Source of the DNA: an uncultured Lachnospiraceae bacterium | Lineage (GTDB): Bacteria; Bacillota; Clostridia; Lachnospirales; Lachnospiraceae | Direction: 5' to 3' | Length of the DNA stretch: 35,206 bases | Assembly: GCA_904420225.1 (NCBI GenBank) | Contig: CAJFUP010000024.1 | Location: 1 to 35,206 of the forward strand | Shown here: positions 1 through 8,397 of the stretch, in pieces | How positions within the stretch are numbered: position 1 is the stretch's first letter | How the letters are laid out: each line of letters opens with the position of its first letter | Notes under the pieces: model-generated | What the model saw: only the letters and a program-made list of their open reading frames with translations | Databases searched by the model: none | Told to the model about the DNA's origin: nothing | Program-made: the position numbers and the translations under genes

Positions 1-164
1 TCTTTCACCTGAAAGTGGGTAAAGATCTTGACTTCCCTCCCCGCCGCAGGCAGCCGTTCCATGACGGAACCAGGCACGTGGATCAAATAGCCGATTCCAT
101 GGTTATCGATCACCACGCAGTCCTCCTGCTTTTCTTCCAATATCCCTTTTATGTATGAAATCAT
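1..164 (-). CDS. ruvA: Holliday junction branch migration protein RuvA, N-terminal part (cut by window edge)
   Basis: The first 54 codons are visible, starting MISYIKGILEEKQEDCVVID and running through a GIGYLIHVP segment. This is the classic start of the RuvA OB-fold domain (MI-x4-G, then a Val/Ile-rich strand and the GxGY motif). RuvA binds four-way DNA junctions as a tetramer and loads the RuvB motor during recombination and repair. The ATG at 162-164 is preceded by an AGGA site, and a sigma-A promoter lies at 234-262. The tetramer core and the RuvB-binding domain III are outside the window. This ORF is too short at the edge to be found by length alone; the identification rests on the N-terminal motif. 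Confidence 0.85.
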   Translation of the reverse strand, partial: MISYIKGILEEKQEDCVVIDNHGIGYLIHVPGSVMERLPAAGREVKIFTHFQVK

Positions 165-233
165 AGCGTCCTCATTCTCTTTTCGTTTTACTGTTTTGCA
201 GACGTTTCCATATCCTATACGTCACTCTGTTTC

Positions 234-262
234 ATCATAGCATATTCCCGGCGGCATGGCAA
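234..262 (-). promoter_or_regulatory. Sigma-A promoter for ruvA
   Basis: On the minus strand TTGCCA (257-262) and TATGAT (234-239) are separated by exactly 17 bases, about 70 bases upstream of the ruvA start. It is divergent from the promoter at 327-355; the two -10 elements are about 110 bp apart. Confidence 0.65.
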
Positions 263-326
263 GCAAAGCCACACAAATGTTCTGTCTGTTTCTCTTTCCA
301 TAAAAAGTGGGGATCAGAGGATTTCT

Positions 327-355
327 TTGACGAATTTGCCACATTGTGATATAAT
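327..355 (+). promoter_or_regulatory. Sigma-A promoter for the YprB-like exonuclease gene
   Basis: TTGACG (327-332), a 17-base spacer and a consensus TATAAT (350-355). Transcription would start near 362, leaving a leader of about 107 bases before the ATG at 469. I see no strong hairpin or riboswitch signature in that leader. Apart from the two divergent promoters and leaders, the 165-468 interval holds nothing else that I can support. Confidence 0.75.
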
Positions 356-468
356 TAGCACCAGCATAAAAGCATAATCCTGTACAATCACGTGAACTCT
401 GCCTGATGAATTGTCGGGCACCTTCCATAGAACGCAAATGATTGGCATCAGAAGACGAGGTGTTATAC

Positions 469-1530
469 ATGATTACAATCAGCAAAGAAATTGAGCTGGC
501 CCCTGGCTATGATGTGGGGAAGATTGGCCCTCTCAATGAATTGGTATTTTTTGACATTGAGACCACCGGTTTCACCCCTTATACATCCAATCTCTATCTC
601 ATCGGCGTGGTATATCATCAGAGCGGAAGCTGGCAGCTGAAGCAATGGTTCGCTGATTCCATGGCCGCCGAACAGGAGCTGCTCACCAGCTTTTTTCAGT
701 TCATTACCAAATATAAAACTCTGGTTCATTTCAACGGCGACAGTTTTGACATTCCCTATCTGAAAAAATGCGCCGCCCAATATGGGATTTCGCCCACCTT
801 CCATCAGGTGCAGAGCTTTGATATTTACCGGAAAGCCCGCCCGCTGCGCCGTCTTCTTGGTCTGGAGAATCTGAAGCAAAAGTCCATTGAGACATTTTTG
901 GGGCTGGATCGGTTTGATCAATTCAACGGCGGACAGCTGATCGAGTGCTACAAAGAATACCTGACCACAAAGGATAATAAACTCTACCAGTTTTTGCTGC
1001 TCCACAATGAGGAGGATTTAAAGGGAATGCCCCAGATTCTCACCATTCTGGACTATCTGGACATCCTGCATTCGGACTGGGTAATGGAGTCCCACAGGCT
1101 GGACGGTGATTCCTCTCACCTTTTCGTGGACGTAACTTCCCAAATCCAGCTGCCGGTTCCCTTCCAATTTGCCTGCACCCAATTCCAACTGTATGCGGAG
1201 CGGAATACTCTGCACTTTTCCATTCCCGTATACCAGGCAGAGTTGAAATACTTCTATGGCAACTATCAAAATTACTATTATCTTCCTCAGGAAGACCGGG
1301 CCGTACATAAACGCGTGGCTCAATATGTGGACAAAGGACATCGCCAGCAGGCAACGGCGGCCACCTGCTATATCAAACGCCAAGGTCTATTCCTGCCTGG
1401 CATCGACTGCGACGATCTCTTTCCCATATTTCGCAGCGATTATCATTCCAAGGTTTATTACCATGAATATGTGGATGATACGGACTTTATCAACACATAT
1501 CTCCACCAAATGCTTTTGGCGTTTTGCTGA
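469..1530 (+). CDS. YprB-like DEDD-family 3'-5' exonuclease (RNase H-like fold)
   Basis: A 353-residue protein with the three exonuclease motifs of the DnaQ-like/YprB family: FFDIETTG (Asp29 and Glu31, ExoI), HFNGDSFDIPYLKK (ExoII) and HNEEDLKGM (ExoIII-like). These acidic residues bind two metal ions for 3'-5' hydrolysis of nucleic acid. The family (ribonuclease H-like domain, PF13482 type) is known from Bacillus YprB; its cellular substrate is not settled. A longer reading frame begins with a TTG at 442, but the ATG at 469 is preceded by GAGGTG at a 6-base spacing and is the better start. The gene is monocistronic, with its own promoter and a strong terminator directly after the stop codon. 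The C-terminal third (after about residue 200) has no motif that I recognise. Confidence 0.85.
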   Translation: MITISKEIELAPGYDVGKIGPLNELVFFDIETTGFTPYTSNLYLIGVVYHQSGSWQLKQWFADSMAAEQELLTSFFQFITKYKTLVHFNGDSFDIPYLKKCAAQYGISPTFHQVQSFDIYRKARPLRRLLGLENLKQKSIETFLGLDRFDQFNGGQLIECYKEYLTTKDNKLYQFLLLHNEEDLKGMPQILTILDYLDILHSDWVMESHRLDGDSSHLFVDVTSQIQLPVPFQFACTQFQLYAERNTLHFSIPVYQAELKYFYGNYQNYYYLPQEDRAVHKRVAQYVDKGHRQQATAATCYIKRQGLFLPGIDCDDLFPIFRSDYHSKVYYHEYVDDTDFINTYLHQMLLAFC

Positions 1531-1594
1531 AAAAGGAATGCGGACGGAAACGATATGATTTCACATATTCGTTTCCGTCCGCATTCCTTTTTTA
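1530..1594. terminator. Bidirectional intrinsic terminator with very long arms
   Basis: A perfect inverted repeat of about 24 bp (arms roughly 1530-1553 and 1570-1593), with extra TATG/CATA pairing in the loop, begins at the stop codon of the exonuclease gene. It ends in a T-run on both strands, so it can terminate both the exonuclease transcript and the convergent rpsA transcript. A second GC hairpin (1595-1602 with 1618-1625, 8 bp) sits between it and the rpsA stop. Confidence 0.9.
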
Positions 1595-1641
1595 CCGCCG
1601 CACGGCACATTCCAGCCTGCGGCGGCTTATGGTCGGAAGAA

Positions 1642-2748
1642 TTATTCTTCTGTGGTTTCTTCCTCTGCGCTCTCTTCTGCCTCTTCTCTGGCCTTATCTG
1701 CCGCCAAAGCTTTGATGCTCAAGCTGATCTTCTTGGCTTCGCCGTCGAAATCCACTACTTTTGCTGTGATTTCCTGACCGATGGATAAAACATCAGAGGG
1801 TTTTTCCACATGCTCTCTGGCAATCTGGGAAACGTGCAGCAGTGCGTCCACGCCGTCCTCCAGCTCCACAAATGCGCCGAAGTCTGTCATTCTGGCCACT
1901 TTTCCTGTCACCACATTGCCCACGGCATATTTCTCACCTGCGTTGGCCCACGGATCACATTCCGGGAACTTTAAGCTCAGGGCGATCTTCTCGCCGTCGA
2001 TATCTTTCACCAGAACAGTCACTTTCTCACCGCTCTTGAATACTTTTTTAGGATTCTCAATTCTGCCCCAGGACATCTCGGAGATGTGCAGAAGGCCGTC
2101 GGCACCGCCCAGGTCGATGAATGCGCCGAAATCTGTCACATTCTTCACGGTTCCTTCCACTCTGTCTCCCACCTGCAGACGGGCGAACAGCTCCTCGCGC
2201 ATCTTTGCCTTTTTGGCCACGATCAGCTGTTTGCAGTCACCGATGACTCTGCGTCTTCTGGGGTTGAACTCTGTGATCACGAATTCCACTTCCTGATCCT
2301 TGTACTTGGCCAGATTTCTCTCGTATCCATCGGAAACCAGGCTGGCCGGAATAAAGATTCTGGTATCGTCCAGCATAACACCCAGGCCGCCGGAGAGTAC
2401 CTGTGTCACAGGGGCTTTCAGCACAGTCTTGTTCTCAAATGCTTCTTCCAGCATCTTGCTTCCCTTCTCAGCCTGCAGACGCCTGTAGGACAGCTGAACC
2501 TGTCCCTCGCCGTCGTTGACCTTCACCACCTTAGCCTCCAGCTCATCGCCTTCATGCACCAGCTCTCTTAAGTCTGCGTTGGGAGTATTGGTATATTCAC
2601 TGCGTGTGATGATACCGTCAGCTTTGTAACCTATATTTAAGACAATCTCATCTTCCTTCACGGAGATGACTTTGCCTGTAACCACGTCACCGTTGCTGAT
2701 TGTTTTTAATGATTCCTCTAATAACTGTTCAAAACTTAAGTCTGACAT
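1642..2748 (-). CDS. rpsA: S1 RNA-binding domain protein (ribosomal protein S1 homologue)
   Basis: A 368-residue protein with four S1 OB-fold repeats at roughly residues 19-88, 105-170, 190-260 and 275-345. The last two carry the canonical VTDFGAFIDL/MTDFGAFVEL and LLHIS/LLHVS motifs. It ends in an acidic tail rich in Glu (about 350-368). Proteobacterial S1 has six repeats; Firmicutes versions typically have four, so the length is normal. It binds single-stranded RNA and probably helps mRNA engage the ribosome. An upstream in-frame TTG at 2766 was not chosen: the ATG at 2748 has AGGAGG nine bases before it. That ribosome binding site lies inside the last codons of ispH and the two genes overlap by 20 bases in different frames, so translation is probably coupled. 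Confidence 0.93.
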   Translation of the reverse strand: MSDLSFEQLLEESLKTISNGDVVTGKVISVKEDEIVLNIGYKADGIITRSEYTNTPNADLRELVHEGDELEAKVVKVNDGEGQVQLSYRRLQAEKGSKMLEEAFENKTVLKAPVTQVLSGGLGVMLDDTRIFIPASLVSDGYERNLAKYKDQEVEFVITEFNPRRRRVIGDCKQLIVAKKAKMREELFARLQVGDRVEGTVKNVTDFGAFIDLGGADGLLHISEMSWGRIENPKKVFKSGEKVTVLVKDIDGEKIALSLKFPECDPWANAGEKYAVGNVVTGKVARMTDFGAFVELEDGVDALLHVSQIAREHVEKPSDVLSIGQEITAKVVDFDGEAKKISLSIKALAADKAREEAEESAEEETTEE

Positions 2749-3598
2749 CTGTTTGAACCTCCTCAATTATATTATTCGGGGTTGAAGCCCCTGCTGTAAT
2801 ACCCACCCGATCAGAGGAGCCAAACCAGGCCGGATCCAAATCATCTGTTGTCTGAATAAAATGGGTATTATTACATTCTTTTTTACATATCTCATATAGC
2901 TTCTGCGTATTGGAGCTATGCTTTCCGCCGATGACCAGCATGCCGTCCACCTGGGCGGATATTTGCTTTGCCTCGACCTGTCTCTCCTGGGTAGCATTAC
3001 AGATCGTGTTCAAAACAGTTATATCATAACCCTTTTTTTGGATTTTTTCAACCAAATCTTTAAATTTCTTGTAATTAAATGTCGTTTGCGACACAATGCA
3101 CACCTTTCTCCCGGAAAAATCCGGCAGCGCCTCCAGATCTTCTTCCTTCTCTACAACGGCGGCGGGTGTGTTGCACCATCCCACGATGCCCTCCACCTCT
3201 GGATGAGAAGCGTTTCCCACGATGACGACGGCGCATCCCTTTTGGCTTTGTTCATCCACGATGCGATGTATCTTTTTTACAAACGGACACGTGGCGTCCA
3301 CGATTCGGAATCCATGCTCCTTCAGCAGACTCTGAATCCGGCGGCTGATCCCATGAGAGCGGATGATCACCGTCCCCGGCTCCTGTCCGGCTGATGCCGC
3401 GGCCAGGATATCCTCTTCTCCAGAGAGAACACTGACACCTTTTTCTTCCAGATCCCTGACCACTTCTTCATTGTGAATAATGGGACCATATGTGTAGATG
3501 GGAATCCCGTCTGCCTGGCGGATCTGCTGATATACCGTATCCACGGCACGCTTAACGCCGAAACAAAAGCCCGCGCTTTTGGCAACGATTACTTCCAT
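2729..3598 (-). CDS. ispH: 4-hydroxy-3-methylbut-2-enyl diphosphate reductase (IspH/LytB)
   Basis: A 289-residue enzyme for the last step of the MEP pathway, reducing HMBPP to IPP and DMAPP with a [4Fe-4S] cluster. The three cluster cysteines are visible in AGFCFGVKRAV, DATCPFVKKIH and NTICNATQER, together with the substrate-binding SHGIS and SQTTFN segments. Length is normal for stand-alone IspH. The ATG at 3598 follows a GGGAGG site and lies 3 bases after the cmk stop. In many Clostridia IspH is fused in frame to an S1 protein; here the frame closes with TGA at 2729-2731, after the S1 start codon, in a +1 relation (see findings). Confidence 0.95.
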   Translation of the reverse strand: MEVIVAKSAGFCFGVKRAVDTVYQQIRQADGIPIYTYGPIIHNEEVVRDLEEKGVSVLSGEEDILAAASAGQEPGTVIIRSHGISRRIQSLLKEHGFRIVDATCPFVKKIHRIVDEQSQKGCAVVIVGNASHPEVEGIVGWCNTPAAVVEKEEDLEALPDFSGRKVCIVSQTTFNYKKFKDLVEKIQKKGYDITVLNTICNATQERQVEAKQISAQVDGMLVIGGKHSSNTQKLYEICKKECNNTHFIQTTDDLDPAWFGSSDRVGITAGASTPNNIIEEVQTDVRLKF

Positions 3599-3601
3599 GC
3601 C

Positions 3602-4297
3602 CTACCTCCCTGTATCTTGGGAACTGGCGTCCATCATCTTTTCTTTTGCCATGCGGATGATGGTATCCGCCACTTCCTGGATGGTCATGTGGGACGTGTC
3701 CACTTCCACCGCGTCCTCCGCTTTTTTCAGCGGCGCGATGGATCTGGTCATGTCGCGCAGATCTCTCTGCCGGATATCCCTCTCTATCTCTTCTATATTA
3801 CAGGAAATTCCTCTGTCTGTCAATTCCAGATAACGGCGCTTGGCGCGGACACCGGCGTCTGCTGTGAGAAAAATTTTCAAATCTGCCCGGGGCAAAATAC
3901 AGGTGCCGATGTCACGTCCATCCATAAGCACATCATGGGCGGCAGCCAGCTTTCGCTGCAGGGCCAGCAATTTTTCCCTCACCGCTTTGTAGGAAGATAT
4001 CCTGGATGTCATATTCCCCACTTCCTCCGAGCGGATGGGACGGGTGACGTCTTCTCCATTCAGCCATACCCGCTGCTCTCCGCTTTCATGGGTGATGGAA
4101 ACCTGAATATCATCCAGACTGGCGGATACCGCTTTCTCATCTTCCCTGTCAATTCCCTTTCGCAAAAGTCCCAGGCCAATGGCCCGATACATGGCGCCTG
4201 TGTCCACGTAAAGAAACGAAAGCTCCCCTGCCACCTTTCTGGCGATGGTGCTTTTACCGGCCCCAGCCGGACCGTCAATTGCAATGTTAAATCCCAT
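3602..4297 (-). CDS. cmk: Cytidylate kinase (CMP/dCMP kinase)
   Basis: A 231-residue protein with the P-loop DGPAGAGKST at its N-terminus, then VDTGAMYRAIGL and DGRDIGTCILP, the nucleotide-binding and CMP-binding signatures of bacterial Cmk. It phosphorylates CMP and dCMP in the cytoplasm. The ATG at 4297 follows GAGGG at a 5-base spacing, 7 bases after the stop of the flavoprotein gene. The order cmk-ispH-rpsA is a conserved Firmicutes arrangement and supports co-transcription. Confidence 0.95.
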   Translation of the reverse strand: MGFNIAIDGPAGAGKSTIARKVAGELSFLYVDTGAMYRAIGLGLLRKGIDREDEKAVSASLDDIQVSITHESGEQRVWLNGEDVTRPIRSEEVGNMTSRISSYKAVREKLLALQRKLAAAHDVLMDGRDIGTCILPRADLKIFLTADAGVRAKRRYLELTDRGISCNIEEIERDIRQRDLRDMTRSIAPLKKAEDAVEVDTSHMTIQEVADTIIRMAKEKMMDASSQDTGR

Positions 4298-4304
4298 GTT
4301 TCCC

Positions 4305-5606
4305 TCATTTCCTGGCGCTTTCGCCGCATACTTCCCCTGCCGCTCGGCCGGCCGTGTATCCGGTGGACCAGGCGATCTGCAGGTTATATCCTCCTGTCAG
4401 GGCATCCAAATCCAAAACTTCCCCGGCAAAATACAGGCCGGGCATCCGTTTGGCTTCCATGGTGGCTGGCCATATCTCCTTCACCGCCACGCCGCCCTGG
4501 GTGATAATAGCTTCATTATAATCTCTCATGCCGTTTATGGTCAACTGCATTTTTTTTGTCACCGCCACCAGACGCTCCCTCTCCTGTCTGGATATTTCAT
4601 TGACTTTTTTCTCCGGCGGGATCCCGGATAGAGAAACCATCACCGGAATCAGCTTTGAAGGGTACAGGCCGCCAAGGGAATTTTTAAACTGTTTGTTGGA
4701 AGCTGCCTGAAAATCCCTTACGATTCTGGCGTCCAGCTGCTTTTCTGTCAAGGCCGGTTTGAGGTCAATGGTCATGGTCAGGGTTCCCTGTTTTTTCAGC
4801 TGTTTCATCACCACACTGCTGCCGCTTAATACGGCGGGACCGCTGACGCCATAATGGGTAAACAACATTTCGCCGAATTCCCGATACAGCACTTTTTTCC
4901 CGTTTTGTATCGCTACATCCACATTTTTCAAAGAAAGCCCCTGCAGCGACGCCGCCCAGGACTCCTGGACCGTAAATGGCACCAAAGCCGGAGAACAGGC
5001 TGTCACCGCAAGTCCTGCCTCTTTGGCAAAACGGTAACCGTCTCCCGTGGAACCTGTGGAAGGATACGACAGACCGCCTGTGGCCACGATGACCGCATCT
5101 GCTTTGATGGTTCGGCCATCTTCCAGCAGCACCCCCGCACAGCGGCGCTCCATCTCCGGCGCCAAAGCCGTGTGTTCCTGCCGGTTTTTGTCCTCTGTGA
5201 GGATGGCTTTTACCGGCGTCCGCAAATGGACGGCCACACCCTCCCGCTTAAGCAGCCTTGCCAGGGCGGCAATGACATCCGACGCTTTATCCGATACAGG
5301 AAATACCCGATTTCCCCGCTCCGTCTTCAGAGGACACCCCGCCTGTTCCAGAAGCCGCTTCACATCGTCATTGGTAAAGCTTCCAAATGCGCTGTATAAA
5401 AATTTACCGTTGGTCACCACATGACGCATGACCGTCTCCATATCGGCGTCATTGGTCACATTGCATCGTCCTTTGCCGGTAATATAAATTTTCTTTCCCA
5501 ACTTTTCATTTTTTTCAAAAATTTCCACTGTATTCCCATTTTGGGACGCGGCGATTGCCGCCATCATTCCGGCAGCTCCGCCGCCCACAATCGCGATGTG
5601 TCTCAT
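4305..5606 (-). CDS. HI0933/YhiN-family FAD-binding flavoprotein
   Basis: A 433-residue protein beginning MRHIAIVGGGAAGMMAA, a Rossmann dinucleotide-binding motif. It continues with GRCNVTN near residue 55, ATGGLSYPSTGSTGDGY and a C-terminal GGYNLQIAWSTGYTAG FAD-contact segment, all typical of the HI0933 (BaiN-like) flavoproteins. Physiological substrates of most members are unknown; BaiN of cluster XIVa clostridia was reported to act in bile acid reduction, but sequence alone does not assign that activity here. The frame extends 30 codons further upstream through a terminator hairpin, so the ATG at 5606 is chosen although its AAGGA site is rather distant (about 12 bases). It is the first gene of the yhiN-cmk-ispH-rpsA cluster. 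Confidence 0.88.
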   Translation of the reverse strand: MRHIAIVGGGAAGMMAAIAASQNGNTVEIFEKNEKLGKKIYITGKGRCNVTNDADMETVMRHVVTNGKFLYSAFGSFTNDDVKRLLEQAGCPLKTERGNRVFPVSDKASDVIAALARLLKREGVAVHLRTPVKAILTEDKNRQEHTALAPEMERRCAGVLLEDGRTIKADAVIVATGGLSYPSTGSTGDGYRFAKEAGLAVTACSPALVPFTVQESWAASLQGLSLKNVDVAIQNGKKVLYREFGEMLFTHYGVSGPAVLSGSSVVMKQLKKQGTLTMTIDLKPALTEKQLDARIVRDFQAASNKQFKNSLGGLYPSKLIPVMVSLSGIPPEKKVNEISRQERERLVAVTKKMQLTINGMRDYNEAIITQGGVAVKEIWPATMEAKRMPGLYFAGEVLDLDALTGGYNLQIAWSTGYTAGRAAGEVCGESARK

Positions 5607-5638
5607 ATTGATTTTGTTTTCCTTTTCTATCGTTACAG

Positions 5639-5669
5639 GAAAAGGGGACACGCCCTGTGTCCCCTTTTC
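5639..5669 (-). terminator. Intrinsic terminator after the decarboxylase operon
   Basis: A perfect 13-bp stem (5639-5651 with 5657-5669) and a 5-base loop, with a run of four T's in the descending arm on the minus strand. It lies 49 bases downstream of the oadA stop. The T-run is within the stem, so some read-through into the downstream flavoprotein gene is possible; I see no convincing separate promoter for that gene. Confidence 0.75.
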
Positions 5670-5717
5670 TTCGCACCCGCAGCCATGATTGGCCACCCCC
5701 GCTGACCGGGGCCCTGC

Positions 5718-7130
5718 TTATACCGGATACGATTTATTCTTCTTATCAGCAGCCGTCGGATCCACTTTCGTCTGCTGCGCTTCCCTGTACTTGAAAAATT
5801 CTGTAGCCACCTGGGGGAACAGCGCATAGGTCAGCACGTCCTCATCCTGCTGCTTCCACTGGGCCATCTCTTTCTCAATCTTTGCCAGCTCCGGCTCCAA
5901 AAGGTCCGCCGGTCTGCAGGTGATGGGTTTCTCATCGCCAATGGCCTTTTTCTGTACTTCCGGGTTAAACGGTTTCACCGTCTGGCCGTATTCTCCTTTC
6001 AACAGCGCACGGCTTTCCTTGGTGATCATCTTATAGCGCTCGCCCATGATCACATTGAGTACTGCCTGGGTTCCCACGATCTGAGAGGACGGGGTAACCA
6101 GCGGCGGTTCGCCGAAATCCTTGCGCACACGGGGCACTTCTTCCAGCACCTGATAGTACTTGTCTTCCTGCTTCTGCTCCTTCAGCTGGGAAACCAGATT
6201 GGAAAGCATACCTCCTGGTACCTGGTAGAGAAGTGTCTTGATATTGACCCCCATTACCTTGGGATTCAAAAGGCCTGTCTTTAACGCGTCTTCCTGGATG
6301 GGACGGAAATAGTCGGCGATTTCAGCCAACAGATTCAGATCCAATCCTGTATCATACGGCGTATCCTTGAATGCCTCCACCATAACTTCTGTGGCCGGCT
6401 GGCTGGTACCCATGGAAAATGGCGACATAGCGGTATCGATGACATCGGCTCCCGCCTCTACGCATTTCATATACGTCATGGAAGCCACGCCGGATGTGTA
6501 GTGCGTATGAATCTGGATGGGAATCTTTACGCTTTCCTTCAGCGCGCTCACCAGCTCCGTGGCTTTCACCGGCACCAAAAGCCCGGCCATATCCTTGATA
6601 CAGATGGAATCCGCGCCCATATCCTCGATTTCTTTGGCAATGTTTTTCCAGTAATCCAGCGTGTAGGCATCGCCCAGAGTATAAGAAAGCGCCACCTGGG
6701 CATGTCCCTTTTCCTTATTGGCCGCCCTTACAGCTGTCTGCAGATTGCGGATATCATTGAGACAGTCGAAAATACGAATAATATCAATTCCATTGGCAAT
6801 GGACTTCTGCACAAAATATTCCACCACGTCATCGGCATAATGACGGTATCCCAGAATATTCTGTCCTCGAAACAGCATCTGCAGTTTTGTGTTTTTAAAT
6901 CCATCCCTCAATTTTCTCAGTCTGTCCCAGGGATCTTCCTTCAGGAAGCGCAGGGATGCGTCAAATGTGGCGCCGCCCCAGCATTCCACAGAATGATACC
7001 CAACCTTATCCATCTTATCCACAATGGGAAGCATCTGCTCCGTCGTCATTCTCGTGGCGATCAGAGACTGATGCGCGTCACGCAGCACGGTCTCGGTGAT
7101 ACCCACCGGTTTTTTAACGATTTCTGACAT
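5718..7130 (-). CDS. oadA: Oxaloacetate decarboxylase alpha / pyruvate carboxylase B-type carboxyltransferase subunit
   Basis: A 470-residue subunit with the post-alpha TIM-barrel signature of biotin-dependent carboxyltransferases: ETVLRDAHQSL near residue 14, CWGGATFD, MLFRGQN, the metal and lysine segment CIKDMAG, HTHYTSG and DTAMSPFSMGTSQPATE. It moves CO2 between carboxybiotin and an oxo-acid (oxaloacetate/pyruvate). Classical OadA is about 590 residues with a C-terminal biotin domain. Here the protein ends at residue 470 and the biotin domain is a separate gene (8398-8769). The ATG at 7130 follows GGAGG at a 7-base spacing. It is the last gene of the operon, 80 bases after the beta subunit, and an intercistronic hairpin lies in that gap. 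Confidence 0.9.
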   Translation of the reverse strand: MSEIVKKPVGITETVLRDAHQSLIATRMTTEQMLPIVDKMDKVGYHSVECWGGATFDASLRFLKEDPWDRLRKLRDGFKNTKLQMLFRGQNILGYRHYADDVVEYFVQKSIANGIDIIRIFDCLNDIRNLQTAVRAANKEKGHAQVALSYTLGDAYTLDYWKNIAKEIEDMGADSICIKDMAGLLVPVKATELVSALKESVKIPIQIHTHYTSGVASMTYMKCVEAGADVIDTAMSPFSMGTSQPATEVMVEAFKDTPYDTGLDLNLLAEIADYFRPIQEDALKTGLLNPKVMGVNIKTLLYQVPGGMLSNLVSQLKEQKQEDKYYQVLEEVPRVRKDFGEPPLVTPSSQIVGTQAVLNVIMGERYKMITKESRALLKGEYGQTVKPFNPEVQKKAIGDEKPITCRPADLLEPELAKIEKEMAQWKQQDEDVLTYALFPQVATEFFKYREAQQTKVDPTAADKKNKSYPV

Positions 7131-7170
7131 TTCCTTACCTCCAAACTGTTATACGTCAACCTCCCCGGGC

Positions 7171-7194
7171 CGACTCCAGTCCAGACTGGAGCCG
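7171..7194 (-). other. Intercistronic hairpin between beta and alpha decarboxylase genes
   Basis: On the minus strand CGGCTCCAGTC and GACTGGAGTCG form an 11-bp inverted repeat with one G-T wobble and a minimal loop. There is no T-run, so it is more likely an RNA processing or stability element than a terminator. Confidence 0.5.
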
Positions 7195-7210
7195 CCTGGG
7201 AGATACTGTG

Positions 7211-8362
7211 TCAAAATACTCCGAAAATAGCCATGAACGTACCTGCCGCCACGGCTGTACCAATGACGCCTGCCACATTGGGTCCCATGGCATGCATCAG
7301 AAGGAAGTTGGTGGGATCTGCCTCTGCGCCAACTTTCTGGGAAACCCTGGCAGCCATGGGCACTGCCGATACACCGGCAGAACCAATCAGCGGGTTTACT
7401 TTGCCTCCTGTTACCTTGTTCATGATCTTGCCCAGCACCACACCGGCTGCGGTACCAAAGGCAAAGGCGATCAGACCCAAAGCGACGATCTTCAGTGTAT
7501 CCAATTTCAGGAAGGCTTCCGCGCTGGTGGTGGCGCCCACGGATGTACCCAGCAGAATAACCACGATATACATCAGCGCATTGGATGCAGTTTCTGTCAG
7601 CTGCTTTACCACACCGGACTCACGGAACAGATTTCCCAGCATCAGCATACCTACCAACGGCGCTGTGGTGGGCAGAATCAAGACTACCACTACGGTAACA
7701 ATGATGGGGAACAGAATTCTTTCCAGTTTGGAAACTGGGCGAAGCTGCTCCATCTTGATCTTCCGCTCTTTTTCTGTGGTCAGCAGCCGCATGATGGGCG
7801 GCTGAATGATGGGCACCAAAGACATATAAGAATATGCCGCCACGGCAATGGGACCCATATACTCTGTCTGTCCCAGCTTACCGCAAAGGAAGATGGATGT
7901 GGGGCCGTCGGCGCCGCCGATGATGGAGATGGCAGCCGCCGCTTTTCCATTGAAGCCCATGAGGATGGCGAAGAAGTACGCCACATAAATACCAAACTGG
8001 GCCGCCGCGCCCATGAGAAAGCTGGACGGGTTGGCAATCAGCGGTCCGAAGTCCGTCATGGCTCCCACGCCCATGAAAATCAGGGACGGGAAAATACTCC
8101 ACTCATCCAACACATAGAAATAGTACAGCAATCCGCCCACACCATTTGAAGACTCTTCCGGCGTAATCATGATATCCGGGAACATATTCACCAGCAGCAT
8201 GCCGAAGGAGATGGGAACCAGCAGAAGCGGTTCAAATCCCTTGGCAATGGCCAAGTACATAAATACAAAAGCCACAAGGATCAGGATATAATTGCCCCAG
8301 GTCAGATTGAAGAATGCGGTCTGGTGGATAAGATTGCTCATTGTATCAATAATATAATCCAT
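7211..8362 (-). CDS. gcdB: Sodium-pumping decarboxylase beta subunit (OadB/GcdB family)
   Basis: A 383-residue polytopic membrane protein. It carries the family hallmarks FMGVGAMTDFGPLIANPS and IIGGADGPTSIFL, the broken helices that hold the aspartate and serine of the Na+ path. A late GSAGVSAVPMAARVSQKVG segment and MHAMGPNVAGVIGTAVAAG complete the pump core. It decarboxylates carboxybiotin and exports Na+. The ATG at 8362 has GGAGGA upstream. The sequence cannot tell whether it belongs to an oxaloacetate, methylmalonyl-CoA or glutaconyl-CoA decarboxylase, because beta subunits are shared in type among them. Confidence 0.93.
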   Translation of the reverse strand: MDYIIDTMSNLIHQTAFFNLTWGNYILILVAFVFMYLAIAKGFEPLLLVPISFGMLLVNMFPDIMITPEESSNGVGGLLYYFYVLDEWSIFPSLIFMGVGAMTDFGPLIANPSSFLMGAAAQFGIYVAYFFAILMGFNGKAAAAISIIGGADGPTSIFLCGKLGQTEYMGPIAVAAYSYMSLVPIIQPPIMRLLTTEKERKIKMEQLRPVSKLERILFPIIVTVVVVLILPTTAPLVGMLMLGNLFRESGVVKQLTETASNALMYIVVILLGTSVGATTSAEAFLKLDTLKIVALGLIAFAFGTAAGVVLGKIMNKVTGGKVNPLIGSAGVSAVPMAARVSQKVGAEADPTNFLLMHAMGPNVAGVIGTAVAAGTFMAIFGVF

Positions 8363-8397
8363 TCTTTCATTCCTCCAGTTTATTGCAAATCCTGTGA

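Noticed and set aside
442-468. TTG-initiated N-terminal extension of the YprB-like gene
   Set aside because: The ATG at 469 has GAGGTG at good spacing and matches the family N-terminus better.
222-485. Minus-strand 87-codon frame over the ruvA/exonuclease intergenic region
   Set aside because: It overlaps both divergent promoters and the start of the exonuclease gene, and has no recognisable domain or ribosome binding site.
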